DNA of 64,000 nt from Rhabdornis inornatus (GCA_013397075.1 VWZS01002406.1:744001-808000), one strand, 5' to 3'; shown: positions 13,076-27,120, counted from the stretch's first letter. Translations and numbers: made by a program. Notes: a model not told the origin generated them from the letters alone.

Positions 13076-15963
13076 ACTCAATTTCTACCTATATTACTTT
13101 TCCTGTTTAAACAACTCAGAGATCCTAGTGCCAGTGAAAACTGGATTTGCAATGTCTATTGTCTTCTCCCTGTGAGAAGACCTTTGAAGGCCTTGTAAGA
13201 TCTCCAGGATTTATTTTGAAGAGCAGAGTTGTGATCGCTTGCAAGGTTTCAATTCACCCTCTGCATTCTTCACTGGATGATACCAAGGGCTTTGAAAAAG
13301 AACAAACTCAGGGTACAAATTCAGCTAAAAACTTGCTGTAACTCCTGTGGTTGGGCTGTGCACCAAAGGGCATCAGAACACCATAAAAGTGCTTGTTTTG
13401 GGGAATCCTTAGTTTGCAACCTTACCAACAGGACAGGCCAATGGCCATATCCAGAATCCTCAAGTACCAGAGATTATGAATACTTACCCATATGGAGAAG
13501 GAAGGAAGGGAGGAAGGAATACAAACACTATTTAAGTTCAATGGCAAACACAAATCCTAAACTGATTAGGGGAAACTGGGGTGAATGTTTCTGACATGGG
13601 CATAATGTAGTAACTCTGTTTTTTCGTAAGTCAGGAGCACCTTTGCCTGGTTCTGAAGTCCAAGCACAGCCTCACACTGCCTCCACTCTCCCTAAAGTCA
13701 TTTGCAAGATTACCCTGCAGGACAGTGGCAGACCTGGAATGAGGTTTGACTGTACACCTATTTCCTGGCTCATCTGACGCTAGAAGAAAACTACATGAAG
13801 CAGGCAGATTGCTTGCTGAGGCAGTGAAAGAGAGAGAAGAGCTCACATGACACCACCCCTTGTATTTCAAGGGGTAAAGGAAACAGGACTGTATATGCAG
13901 GGAGGGTGATGAAAAGAGTCAGACAATGAAACATTAAATCACATCCTTGTGCCTCAGTTCTTCGGCTCCCAAATGAATGCAGCTCTTTTCTACCAGGGAT
14001 TATAGTTTTCTCTAGGAATAAGCCACTGAAATCCTATCAACAAACTACAAGAATCAACAATTAAAGAATAAGCACACTAGTCATTAGCATCGGCTAAAAG
14101 GTTTTCAGAAAGCACCTGCACTTTGAGCAAGCATGGGAAATTCTCAGAACTAAGGCACAGAAAGAGACTGAGACTGAAACCCAACTGTGCTGCCAGAGGA
14201 CCATGGATGGCATCATGTGCTGCTCTTTGCATCTCAAAGTCTCTTACCAAGATGACAGCTCTTCTATTTTCATCCCTGAGGAACTATAGTTACTGCATCT
14301 TAAAAAATGCCAATGATCCGTGATGGAATACGGTCCTCCTGGAACTTCAGTGCATAATGCAATTTGGGGTGAGAAATACTTGGGAGGAGGAGCACGTTTA
14401 TTACTTTTAAATAGGCTCATCTAAAACTATTCTACAGACAGGATCTCAAAAACTAATTAGGGAAGACAGTGAACAAGGGAAGCAATGAAAATCCTCACAA
14501 AAATACTGATTTCAGAAACTGTTTTTTTTCCATGAAATGGTTTTGTGAAGTGCTTTAAAAAATACATCTTCATTCAAATTCTTTTCTTTCTCTACAAACA
14601 AAACAGAACTGTGAATTGACATTTTGATTTAAAATGTCTTTTTAAGATCAAACTCCTTTTCTAATAAATATTGCATAGAGTTTCCCAGCATCCATTTTAT
14701 CAGCTGGAAAATTTATACAGTTATGATTCTATTAGGTTTCTTGCAGTGGACTGAGCATTTAATCAATGAGAGCAAAGAGCATCTAAATAGGGTTAGGCTG
14801 CAAATTCCTTTCAGTGAGAAGTTAAATCCCCATTAACTTTGAGCCATAAGCCCCCCCGGGTTTAGCACGAAACTTAAAAGATAACTCTGTGAGGGGTCAC
14901 GGCTCTTTACTGAGATATAGAAAGCCTATTTCACAGATTGCCCTGCAATAATAATGCAAATATAATCCCGCTTCAGTGGGCACTTCATCCTTACAGAAAA
15001 CAAGCAATGTTTTCTGTCCCAGAAAAAAAAATCACATTAATCTTCAATTTAAGGGTAAAGTAATTCCCTGCTTCATTCAAGCCCCATTATAGAGAACTAC
15101 TGAGTCTGTTCTGGCCCTGTGGTGGTGCTGGGATCAGCAAAGTTCCCCCACCTCTCTGTAAGGCAGGACAGGCACAGCCTGCTCTCAGCAGCTGCTTTCA
15201 GCAAGTGAAGTTGACTCGGCACATCAAAACCCATTCGCTAAATGCCGGTTTTGACTGTTTCAGGCTAGGTCAAAGCCAGGTTAAAATAGTACAACCTATT
15301 GTTTTTCAAAATCTTCAAACTGCCTGCCAAGTACTTTTTGGTCAACTAGCACAAGAGGCTGATAACAGGGGCTGGAAAAAAAACTGGCAATTTCAAGCTG
15401 AGCTTCAAAGGGCTGTAACAAAATGCAACCCCGGTTCAAATCACAACAGAGAAAACCACTTGTTTAATCAGTGAGAAGAATGCTAATTTGTTTGTATCTC
15501 AAATTTATTTGCCATTTGTACTACTGGACCACTTACCAGGATCAGTCAGGCAGTAGGGCATGACAGCCTCAGATGCTGTGCAAACACAGAACTTAAAGCT
15601 GCTCCCCTCCCAAAGATCTTAGAAATCAAGTACAAGTTAAAGGACAATAGGGACATGACAAGGAAATAAGCAGTCAGAAGAGCCCACAGTAAAAATCATG
15701 TATGTATCTCCCCGTGTTGTTACAGCTGTATTGAATTCCCTGTAAGGGACTCAGCAGTAGCAGGTGCTGTTTGTAAAAACACTGAAAACACATGAGTAGG
15801 GTGATACAGTTGCTAGGATGCTTTTACAATTAATAGTGGCAAGAATTTTCCGTTGTTATCACTGCTACTTCTGAAGCAGGAATTCCATCAAAACATAAAC
15901 TTTCAGCACCATCTCAGGCATAAAAGGTTTTCACACTGGAGCTGTAGCCTGAATTCTGCTGTT

Positions 15964-15999
15964 AGATATAAATACAGATATAAATATAGATATAAAAGC
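15964..15999. repeat. 12-bp tandem repeat, three copies
   Basis: Three head-to-tail units, AGATATAAATAC, AGATATAAATAT and AGATATAAAAGC, differ only at their last few bases. It is a short minisatellite-like expansion with no evident function. Confidence 0.85.
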
Positions 16000-16525
16000 A
16001 TTTGTCTGAAGCAAGGACAGCTCAAGTGACTGGGAGCAGTTAGCCAGATGAGGATGCCCAGCAGAGCCTGTATGAGCAGGCAGACTAGCCTTGATGCAAA
16101 TATAATGAAAAGTCCTCAATACATGTGCAGATTAACAGCAGCTCTTCAAAATTTCTGTCTTGGCCTCACATGTTCAGGCCAATTCACACAAAAGGGAAAA
16201 AAAGTACCCTACTTGTATGTCTGTCCTGTGAGACCTGGGAATAATCCTGTTGCAAAAGTAAATAAACTTGCAAGGCTTGCAGACTGAAAGCAAAGGATAG
16301 TACATGTGTATGCTTCATTAGCGTAACTGGTTTTCTTTATGCTCTGGTGTGGGAGTACCTTTGAAATGAGGAGCTGAAAGCACAGCTTTCTCAGCCACAT
16401 CATCTGTGCATTTACAGAGGCCTGGGGATACACAACAGGGATAACTATCTGTTTGAAGCTTGTTTGCTTTATTTAGCTCAAGGGCAGGTCTCTCTTGCTA
16501 CTTGCACAGAGCACAATCAGATAAT

Positions 16526-16589
16526 ATCAGTGCTGCTGCTTTTTTTTGCCTTTTTTTTTTTATTATTTTTTAATAGCAGCAGCACTGAT
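16526..16589. repeat. Perfect 15-bp inverted repeat with T-rich 34-base loop
   Basis: The left arm ATCAGTGCTGCTGCT (16526-16540) is the exact reverse complement of the right arm AGCAGCAGCACTGAT (16575-16589). The loop (16541-16574) is mostly T. The arms do not extend beyond 15 bp. In RNA this would form a GC-rich hairpin on either strand. The stem is shorter than a typical pre-miRNA and I do not recognise the arm as a known microRNA. A template-switch mutation could also create it. Confidence 0.9.
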
Positions 16590-18940
16590 GGGCACAGACA
16601 GGGAAAGAATGTATCAAGAATAATTTCTGCCTCAAAGAGCTTCTGATCTCAAGGTCATTTACAATTTCTGCCAAAGTCACTGGGTTCATCATCACTGGGA
16701 ATTAGCTCAGGTCAAATGGTCAAAGCTGAAGATATGAATAGACTATAAAGAGGCAAAGAATGGGAAGCAGGAGGAAAATTAACCCTGGCAGGTTATACAG
16801 CAGCATGAGTAGCTGTTGAACTCCAGTTCAACAACAGATATCCCAAACCACTGGAACAGAGCTTTGATGTCACCTTTAGTGCTGAAACCACACCTCAGTG
16901 CAGATTGTAAACACCAGCCTGTCTGTGTCCCTACAGGGTGACTCTTCTCTCATCCTGCACACCAAAGGCCATCAGAATATTATCAATATATACTTCTAAA
17001 GAGATCACTCACATAAATAAGCTGACTTTTGGGCTTATTACTATTGTAGGTTTGTGCTCCAGCTTTTAAAGGACAAGTCTGAAACTCTAGATATCAGCAA
17101 GTATCAGAAACTGATAATTCATTATTTATACCATACTCATCTACAGCTCTTTAAAGACCAATTCTGCAAGTGCCCCCCTTTTAGAGGCTGTAAGAGGCTG
17201 AAGTAAAGTTAGTGGCAGATTGATACCCTAAAGCAAAACCTTTGAGAAATCTGCCTGATTGGTTACTGAATTTAAGAAAAAAACATGGGGATCTGGGAGA
17301 AGATTTTAAGCTAGCTGGTGGCAGAGGTATGTCTGTGACATTTACATCTCTTCCATCACAAGGGAGTGTTGGAAACTTATTCTGGTGGGTAAATAATGGC
17401 CCACTATTTATCCCAAGTTAGAAGCTGAGAATAGTGGAGTGCTGTATACACTCTTTGTTTAACCAAGGGTTATTCTGTAGCTCTTTCATTAAATGCATGA
17501 TAGATTAGAGAATGTACAAGCCTATCAAATGCAAAGAGGGCAGGCCAGTTCTGAAGTATGTGCCAGTAAACACAGTACTTCTAGGTCACTTCAGCTTCCT
17601 CCACACTGTTACTCATATTGCACTGCCTTGTCTTAGCCTACTGAAGGGACAAATCATCATCACCTTCAAAGACAGGACTAGGAGACAAGTAGGACTCTTT
17701 CAGACTGACAGCACAATCCCTGGATCTCAGTTTAGCTTACAAACACTAGACCTGGCTCACACTCTGAGGTTTATAGGGTTTGTGCTTAGCATGCAGTGAC
17801 ACAAATGATCAATGACCAGAAAGCCCTCTTCAACAGAAGTGCTAATGAAATAATTCAGTAGCAACAGATATACAACAGAGCAACTATACAGACACAAGCC
17901 AGTACAATAATACATAGACATTTATAAATGTACACAGATTTACATGCATCTTTTCAACACGTGCCATGTCCTAGGGTGCTGTTAGAGATTTCTGGCTCCC
18001 CATTCCTCCAGCAGCTGTTACCTGATCACCTACCCCTCAACCCCTGGGATCAATTCTACATTTGCTCCTCTGTCAGGAACTGAGCAGCAGCAGTAGTCCC
18101 CCCTTCAGCCAGCATGTGCCCCAGCCCCTTTGCTGCCTCCCTCCCATGGGCACACACTGCACACCCCTCTCACCCACCCCAGTGAGTGCCAATCTCTTCC
18201 TTCCCTGCCCAAAACACCTTACCTTCCCTTTTATCCTTTCTTTCCCAGGGCAGCAACATCTAAACTCCTCTGCTAAGGAGGGGAAGGAGGAAACAGAGGA
18301 GGCACAGAGATAACCTGTGCTGCTGAGCGAGGCTGCCCTTGCCTGCTCCCCGTTTGCTCCCTGCAGAGGCTGCACACAGGGAGCAGCAGCTGATGCCAGA
18401 TCCCAGCACCTTTCCCATCCTGGCAGTGCCCTGTGCTGGGACAGGTGCTGCAGGAAGATCCCAGGTTGTGTTGTGCAGCTTGCAGAGCTGTCCCTGTGGG
18501 AAAGCACAGCAGCAAGGGCAGAAGCATCCTATGAGCTACATGTTGTACTCCAGTGAATGATGCCAACACATTCATGTCAGGAAGTCTATCTACCATTGCA
18601 CAGTATTGTCTCACTGACAAAATATCTTTATAGCATTCACAGCACTCTCTAACCAGTATTTGCTGGTCACTTCACAACAGCTCAGCACCCACCACAGTCA
18701 GATCAAGTTGTGGCAGTAGGGTTTGAGCGCTCACTGCAAATGGAAGCCTTGGATAAAACAGGAACAAGGTGTTCATGCTGGACCATGGCATGGCCACCAC
18801 CACCTTCTGGCAGGCATGGGGAGCTAGAAGAAAGTTAAAGACAAAATATATTTAATAATATAACGTAAAATTAAGTTTTGAGAAAATGATCATGATTTTA
18901 ATGGAAAATAAAACTTTATCAGATCAATCACACTATCCTA

Positions 18941-19004
18941 AAAACAAAAGAAAAAAACACCAACAAAACCAAACAACAAAAACACCCAAACACAAAACAA
19001 ACAG
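18941..19004. repeat. A/C-rich low-complexity tract
   Basis: The plus strand is almost only A and C (AAAACAAAAG, ACACCAACAAAACC, AAACACAAAACAAAC). It is a low-complexity stretch of a kind also seen at 51719-51840, and in opposite polarity (T/G) at 40845-40948. Confidence 0.8.
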
Positions 19005-22000
19005 AATGTTTATTGGGGCTGTTACTGAGATGTTACCTAATAGGATGAGGAAACTCATTACAGCCTATCTCCTTGAAATTGTTCACTTTCTTATAGTCTA
19101 CAGTGCATTTCCAGAGCATTAGCTGCAATGGTGAATTCCAGCTACATTCAATACAGGCAGTAATTAAATGGTTATAAAAACGTGGAGCTGGAATGCTGAC
19201 AAGCTCTAGAGCAGCATTATAAGCAGTGATGGCCAGGGAGTCAATCTGCTGCACTTCTCCAATGGTTTAAATAATGTTTGTCAGGATCCCACAGTCAACA
19301 CTTTCTCCCCCCTCTTCTTTGCATCATGCCGCAGTAATTGTGCAGATGCCTGCTGTGCTCAGGAGATGGAAAGCTCAAGAAATTCTTCAGGAGAACTAAA
19401 ACACCAACAGAAATCCTCAGTCAATTAAGCCATGTTCCACCTTCCAGCAAGACTAACCCAATGAGCAGCAACAGCTCCTCTCCCAGACATGCATCCCCCC
19501 ATCCTATGGCATCCCAGATCTTGCTACATTTTTAAATACACACTGAGGAGTGTACAGCTGACATGTACTCATGAGGCTCAAGAAGGAGCCTCATATATTT
19601 ACGTAAAAATTTGTGATCAGGGTTTTCATAGTAGATGAGAATCTCCCGAACAACACTGCTGAGAAAAAGATGATGGGCTATGCTACTTGCTTTGGTCCCA
19701 CACTTCTTACCAAAAACCATTTCCCAAATCTCCTACAGTGTTTTTGTAGCAGCAGGGCCTCTTTGTCCACCAGGGGAGAGGTGAGGAAAGCAGGTCCAGG
19801 CACAGAGGCTCCAGTGGCCCCTTCTGCTGTGTCTGCTGTGTCCATTGCCCCTCACCCCTGTGCTGGAGCAGAGCTCTGCTGTCTGAAGCAAAGCCTCTGA
19901 CTTGTACTGTGACAAAAAGCAGGCTCCTTTGCAAGAGCTATCACTTTTAGAAGAACCATTGTTTTTCTTTAAATTCAACAATTGCTCCTCCAGTGGGAGG
20001 AAAGGAAGAGTGCACAGGCAGCCGGGCCATCCTGCATGGAGCAAAGCCCCAGCTGCTCACACAAGCCTGCCTGTTCCTGGCATCCAGCAGATACAGAAAT
20101 ATCACCAGAAGCAAAGGCACACACACTGATTTTTTCCCTACATATTCTCTTACACAACATGCTGTTTACTACTCTACAGTCCTTCTCAGCCTCAAACAGG
20201 CAATCAATTTAAATTACCTTTTCCTACCATCCTCTGGTTTTTATATCCTCACTACATTCCTTTTTATGGATACCCCTTTGTGCTTGTGCTGTTTCTGACA
20301 AAAAACCTACAGGGTTTTCTCAACTAGTAACCACTGAGGAGAAGAAGAGAGATCAGCTCTATTTTATCATCTGATTTGTTTCATACAATGTCAATTAGGT
20401 GGGTCAGGGCTGAGTAATTCCACAAAACTAAGTCTATATAACAGCTCATCATCTTTCACTATTATTCTCACCTTTCATCTCTATTCTATTCTAGTCAGCA
20501 GTTACACACACTTGTCACACCTTATCCTTAAATGCTGATCTCTTCAATCAATTCACTGTCTCCTCTGCCTTCCTTCTGCATTGCCCAGCACTGCAGCCGT
20601 ATGATCCTGACATTCACTAGAACGAAAAAAAGTCTGTCTTGCTTATCCCAGCAGTCCTGCCAAAAGCTGGAGAGGCAGGAGGAAGGAAAACACACCTCTA
20701 ACCCTGGACAATATACTGTACCTCCTTGGAAACACTGATCAAACAGCAGAGTAGAGACTTTAGCAGCAGTCTGCTAAAAGAAATAACCAGAGACAAACCC
20801 TCCTTAGACACCAGAAGATCTACAGAAGGAAAGTGGTATGAAATATTTTCTTCTCTTGAAGATTATTTAGTAAAGAGATATAAAAGCCCAGCAAAATGTT
20901 TCCTGCATTAGGACACTAAAACTCTCACTCTTGACACTGGACTCTGATGTTTACAAGACATCAGTTCCCACCACAGTCTTTCTATTTCTAGTATATTACA
21001 GTATTTCTAGTTGATTAATTACATTAAGAAATAAATCAACCATGAAACAGGATTCACCGAAAACCAGGCTCTATTAATTCTGGGGCTGTCAGACTTCATG
21101 TTTTTTGCAAATAACCAGGAAGTCCAATTACATGCACAGCAAAACACCCAGAACATTAGATTCCTCAAAGAATTTAGAGAGAGAGCCCAAGACCAAAATA
21201 ACAGTCTGTCTGAGCAGGAACCTGTTCCCTTGCCATGGGAAGAGCCTGAATAGCACAAGACATGCAGCTGCCTTCAGCTTGTCTCAAAAGTACCCATAAA
21301 CAAAGAGTCATCCCCACTTAGCAATGCTCCATAGAGGGCCAGATGGAACCCCTGATGGAAGCTGAGTGGAGAACTGAGGCCTGAAGAGCCATAAACCCTC
21401 TTCTTCCCACACATGCTGTTCATGTCAGAGGCATGGCACTAGCTGGGCACCACCAGCAATCCCGTGCAGCAGCCTGGCCCCATTGAGGATTTGAGTCACC
21501 AAACCCATCAATCCCCTTGCTTAACCAAGCACGGTGACATTGGTCTTTTAAGATGAAAAAGACCAGGAAATCTTGTCGAACAGAAACCAGGCCTGGCTGA
21601 GCTCCCAAGACTTCAAGAGATGATTTAATTGTCTCTGCTGGTTTGGCAGTTGGCTTTTGGCAGACACATGCTCCTGCTATTCCCTTGGTGATCAAGTTAG
21701 CAAAATCAAATGACTAAAAATGAGAAGTGGAGAGAAGGCGGCCTTTAATGCGATCTAACACAACTTAAAATCTAAAATGAAGACAGCCAACAATGTGGCA
21801 TCATGGGAGGCATTCACTGAGTTAAAATTACTATGTTAGAAACTGGCAATCTCTATAGTTCACAGAGATAAACAGTCCTCTCCAGAGGGCAATTCATGCA
21901 GCAGTTATTGTAAAGTGGGAAGAAATCAGCTTTTGGAGCTGCCAGGTTTTCTCCTTTCGTTTGTTAACAAGAGTCCTTTTGTTTGTGAAGAGTCAGTATC

Positions 22001-24569
22001 TCATTTTAGCTAGCTGTCAAGCACTTAGCTAAAGTTCAGAGGTATGAACTTCACCCAGAAGACCAAGAGACTCCACTTGATCAACCTGTATTTCATTTTG
22101 CATCAAATCCAGTGTTTTAAATCCAAGGTCATATCATCCAATTATAATTTTTGAATGCTCAAGTGGTACTGCAAAGATTTGCAAGACAGGAAAATATGAG
22201 TAAATTAAATGCTCTGGAGTTTCCATAAGGTTTTTTTGATTACATTACCATACCCAAATCACATGCATATACATTATTCTTTTAACTGCACACCATAATC
22301 AGAGATGGCAAGGCAGTTCATTAAGTTCTGCAATCCCAACTAATGGATCTTGAAAAAAAAGGAAGCTCAAACCCATCCATCCCTCCTTTTTCCATTTCTT
22401 CTGAAACCTATTCTAAATCAAAGATATGGATTATCCTGTTCCAATACAAAGCCTGGATAGGCAGAGATAGAACAGACATTTAGGAATTTCTCTGGGCAGG
22501 TTTATTTGGATGCCATTTTGCAAAGACAGTGAGGAATGGATGATAAAAAAAGACTTTCCTCAGCAGGTGTGAAATTGCATAATCTTTTAAACTAACTATC
22601 TGTGTGAGGCAAAACTAAATAGAAATATAAATTTAAAGATCATGACAATCAAAGAATAAACTATGTACAGTCCTTTTTCCTACAGAGTTACACAACTACA
22701 CGTCCCTGTCACTGAGCAGTATATTACATAGCTCAATATTCATCTTGACAGTTCAGGAACCACCTGTCACATACAGCCCCTGCAGCGCTGCCTGCTTCTC
22801 CTTGGAAATCTCCCATGGAAGCCTGAAGGTTTTCAAATCTCCTGCTTTTTGTCTTCATAAATCCAAGATCATAAGTAAGGCATCAGAAATGCACTATTTA
22901 CACCTAATAATAAAAGAGCAGAACAGGCAAAACTCAGCTGCTAAGCATTCTCCCCAGTCCCTGGGATGATGTCAGATTTTCAGCCTCTGACTGCCTTTAC
23001 TCCACTGCTCTGCTCAGTGATGGTTCCCAATGACATTAACAAGAATTAAAATTAAAGGCCAAGCTGTTAAAACACAATGCAGTTACATACAGTCCTGCAA
23101 ATCTGACTGTTAATTTCTCTTACTATTGCCACCAGTATTTATTGTGAAAATTTTTACTTTGAAACCAATAAACTCATGCATTTGCACTGAACAGTGAAGA
23201 CTGTCTGGAGGGAAGAATTAAACTCAGAATCTAGTACTACCAAAAAACAAGGGAAAAAAGGTTGCAGGAATTAGACAATGTATTGCCTATGTTTTAATTG
23301 ATGTTCTCTTCTTTTAAAAGAATAAAGATATTTTATTTATACAACTAAAATCTGAACTGCACTCTAAACCATCTTCCATCACTGATTCAACTACTACCTT
23401 ATTCCTTTTTTAATGGTAAAATTACAATAATTAGTCTTAACTGGACAGGAGAAAACAAACCATTTTATTCCATATTAAAAAAAAATTCTGCAATCATAAA
23501 TTAATTGTCTCTAATGCAAGCACTAATCTGGAACACTGTTATTTGGGAACTTAGACAGTATTATATTCAAGCGTAATGACTAGTACCCTCAAATCATAGT
23601 CAACTCACTCACCCTCTGAAAAACTAGTGTCCACATGGGAACCTTGTTCTGAACAACCACTTTAAACAACTGGCCCCTATGCCCAAGGTTTTCATCATGT
23701 AAATTCTCCTAGCTCACATTACTGCATGTTTTCCAATCTCATATGCACAATTTCAATGTACAAGTTAAAAGTAAAAGCTATACATGGAGGTCTTTCAGGA
23801 CTTGTTTTCTTCATGGAAGGCACATTAATATGTATCATTGACCAACAGTTATTTTGAGGATCTTCCAAATTTAGCATTTCCAAATGCTAAAAAGTGTATG
23901 TAGAAGGGGAGAGTACAAGACTTGGCTTTTCAAATGTCGGAGTTACATGGGTGCATAACAAGTAAGAAATTCAAACCTATGGGAAAAAAAAATATACAGG
24001 AAATCAACCTCAAATCAGGCAAGGTAGAAATAAAACCAAAATAAAATCCTAAGTTTTCCAAGTCCATACCTAAAAACATATAGAGGCCTAAGCTGACTAC
24101 AGCATGGAGAAACATATTTTAGTTGGCACAGAAAATCCTTTTAATTTCCTGGCAGTAAAAACAGGACACGGATGTCTCTGCCGCAGTCGCAGTCAAGGAT
24201 GGGTGGTAAAAAAAATGGTCAGAAATAGAGCTCCAAGGAAATAATTTGGTAGCTGTAGAGGAGACATTCAGGGGCCAAAAGTTATTTCAACAATGAAGTA
24301 AATCCTCTTTGTGCCCAGACAGTCCTTCTATTGAGACACTCTACGGTTACAATAGAAACAAGACCACAGTTAATCTCCAGCAGAGAGCTCCATGCCTTGG
24401 CTGAAGCAGAACGTGCAGCCCTTCCTGGTGCTCCCTCCAAAAGCCCTGCTGACAACAGCAGAGCTGCCCAAGCATTACTTAGGAGGACACAATATGGCTG
24501 CTGAGTTTCAATCAAAATTAATTCATCCTCTCTAGGCTTTTTAGCCTTTTTGCTCATGGATGCAAATCA

Positions 24570-26145
24570 GATAGAATAAGGCTGGAAAAGACCTTTCAAG
24601 ACTACCAAGTCCAAGCTTTGACCAAACACAACCCTGTTACCTGAACTATGGCACTAAGAGCCATGTCCAGTCATGTCTTGAACATGTCCAGGGATGGTGA
24701 CTCCATCACCTCCCTGGACAACCCATTCTAGTGCTTAAACAACCTTTCAGTGAAGAAATTCTTCCTGATTTCCAGTCTGAACCTCCCTAGCACAGCCTGT
24801 GGCCATTTTTTCTTGTCCTACTGCTTTTTACCTGGGAGAAGGGACCAATCCCCACCTGACTACACACTCCTTTCTGGTAGTTGTAGAGAGTGATAAGGTC
24901 TCCCTGGAGTCTCCTTTTCTCCAGGCTAAACACTCCCAGCTCCCTCAGCTGTTCCTTGTACGACTGACTCTCTAGAACCTTCACCACTTCACTCTGGGCC
25001 TGGCTATTTGACCAGTTTTCAACCAAGCAAAACATGCACCTGTCCAAGCCATGGGCTGCCAGTCTCGCCAGGAAAATGCTGTGGGAGACACTACTGAAGT
25101 TTTTACTAAAGTCCAGGTAGACAACATCCACATCCTTTCCCTCATCCAGTAGGCGAGTCACCTGGCCATAGAAGATCAGGACTTTCCTTTCACATATCCA
25201 TGCTTGCATGGGCCTGATCCCCTGGTTGTCCTCTATGTGTGAAGTGATTGCACTCAAGATGATCTGTTCCTTCCCTGGCTGACGGGCCTGTAGTCCCCTA
25301 GATTCTCCTTCCAACCCTTCTTGCAAGATGGGCATCACAGGCCAACCTTCAGTCATCCAAAGCCTTCTCGGTTAACCACGACTAAAGATAAATGATGGAG
25401 AGTTGCTTGGCAAGCTTTTCCACCAGCTCCCTCAGTACCCTCGGGTGAACCCAATCCAGCCCCAGATTTGTGAGTATCTAAGTGGCACAGAAGGTCACTA
25501 ACTACTTCCTCCTGGATTGCAGGGAGTCCGTTCTGCTTCCCATCCCCGTGTACCAGCTCAGGGGGCTGATTTCCCTGAGCATAACTGAGGCAAAGAAAGC
25601 ATTAAGTACCTCACTCTTTTTCTCATCCTTGGTGACAATGTTTATCACTCCATGCTCAGTAAAGAATGGGGGTTTTCTTTGGGCCCCCTTTTGTTGTTAA
25701 TGTATTTATAAAAACATTCTTTATTATCTTCTACAGCAGTGGCAAGACTGAGTTCTACATGAGTTTTGCCTTTCTTATTTTCTCTCTACATGACCTAACA
25801 ACATCCTTGTACTCTTCCTGAACTGACTGACCCTTCTTCCAAAGGTTATAAACTCTCTGTCTTTTCCCTGAGTTCTAGAAAAAGCTCCCTATTCAGCCAG
25901 GCTGGTCTTCTTCCCTTCCAGCTCATCTTTCAGCACTTAGGGACAGCCAGCTTCCGTACCTTTAGTATTTCTTTCTTAAAGGATGTCCAGCCTTCCTGGA
26001 CCCCTTTGTTATTTAGCACTGTTTCCCAAGGGACTCTCTGAAACAGTGTCTTGGACAGGCAAAAGTCCACCCTCTGGAAGTCCAAGGCGTAGGTTTTGTT
26101 GACCCCCTTCCTTACTCCACCAAGAATCAAAATCTCTCTCATTTA
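24570..26145 (-). mobile_element. CR1 LINE fragment, 5'-truncated and internally deleted
   Basis: Read on the minus strand, this is the later part of a CR1 retrotransposon. The region near 26140-25930 translates to the CR1 ORF2 linker (RVPWE motif, then QEGW). The region around 25700-25550 corresponds to the domain preceding the reverse transcriptase core. At about 25140-25060 is the RT palm motif DVVYLDFSK followed by VSHSI. After AQ, near 25005, the sequence jumps to the CR1 3' region (KEQLRELGVFSLEKRRLQGD-type reading at 24960-24900). The catalytic YADD-type motif is therefore missing. The 3' end lies at about 24570 (GATAGAATAAGGCTGGAAAAG on plus). Frameshifts and stops interrupt the frame, although 24787-25356 stays open across the deletion. 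It is a dead copy. Confidence 0.85.
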
Positions 26146-26151
26146 ATAAGG

Positions 26152-26437
26152 AGGTTGTGGTGAGATGGAGTTCAGTCAGAAAGGGCCTTAAGTTGAGCAC
26201 GGAGAGGTTCAGATTAGACTTTTTTTTTTTCACTGAAAGAAAGGTCAGGCATTGGAATGCTGCCCAGGGAGGTGGGAGTCACCATCTCTGGAACTGTTCA
26301 AGAGGCATTTGGATGTGGCACTCGGGGAGCCAGGTTTAGGGGTGATTATGGTGGTGCTGGGTTGACGGCTGGAGTAGACAAACCTTGAAAGTCTCTGCCA
26401 ACCCTGATGATTCTGTAATTCTGAAAGGCAATAACAT
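26152..26437 (+). mobile_element. CR1 LINE 3' fragment
   Basis: The plus strand follows the CR1 3' untranslated region: GGTTCAGATTAGAC, CACTGAAAGAAAGGT, AGGCATTGGAATGCTGCCCA, GGAGTCACCATCTCTGGAAC, TGCTGGGTTGACGG, and the octamer-type tail GATGATTCTGTAATTCTGAA. A T12 run (26219-26230) sits inside it. The fragment begins within about 10 bp of the truncated 5' end of the neighbouring minus-strand CR1 copy. Confidence 0.88.
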
Positions 26438-27120
26438 GAAACTGGCGTACACAGAGGAAAAAGAAAACCACTAATCCCAGAGAAGGTCTCTTACAAAATA
26501 CCCATATACATTTCTAATACAAAGAAGTTTGTCACAGCCAGAGCTGAAAGGAGAACTTGGCGTAGCTGCCACCAACAAACCAGCCTGCAGGGAAATGCTG
26601 CTGTTGCATGCAGGAATTCTTGGGCATACATTTGTAAGCTACTTCCTTACAAGATTAAAAACTTTGAATATCCTCTTGATAGAGTCTTTGCTAACATATA
26701 CTGTGGTCAGGCTGCTGCCAGGCATAGGTTTGCTTACCAAAATCAGAGACATAAAGAACAGTCTGGACATACACAATCTATTTACGGAAATGCTTCTAAT
26801 CACAAGAAAAGGCTGAATAAAGCCAGCAAATATAATTTCCTCTAGGAAGACAAAGTAGCCTTTTTCCCTTTTAAATATTTGCACTAATATCCTGTGGTTA
26901 TCAGCAAATTACCAAAAGAAAAACTTTGCCTTCTACCAATTTCCACCCTTTTCATGTTTCATGTATATTTCTTTGAAAACATCTTCTCTGACTGGCAGTC
27001 AGATGCTCAATTTTTGATGAAAGTAATGACAAATGAATCCAAAGAATCTACGCTTACCTTCCTTACCTTGGACTCATTTTGAAAGCCTCCAGAAGAATTT
27101 AATTAACCACTGAACAAAAG

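Noticed and set aside
13640..13800. Possible second ancient SINE (words like CAGTGGCAGACCTGGAATGAGG)
   Set aside because: Only one or two words fit a SINE tail and the rest does not align in order, so the evidence is too thin to list as a feature.
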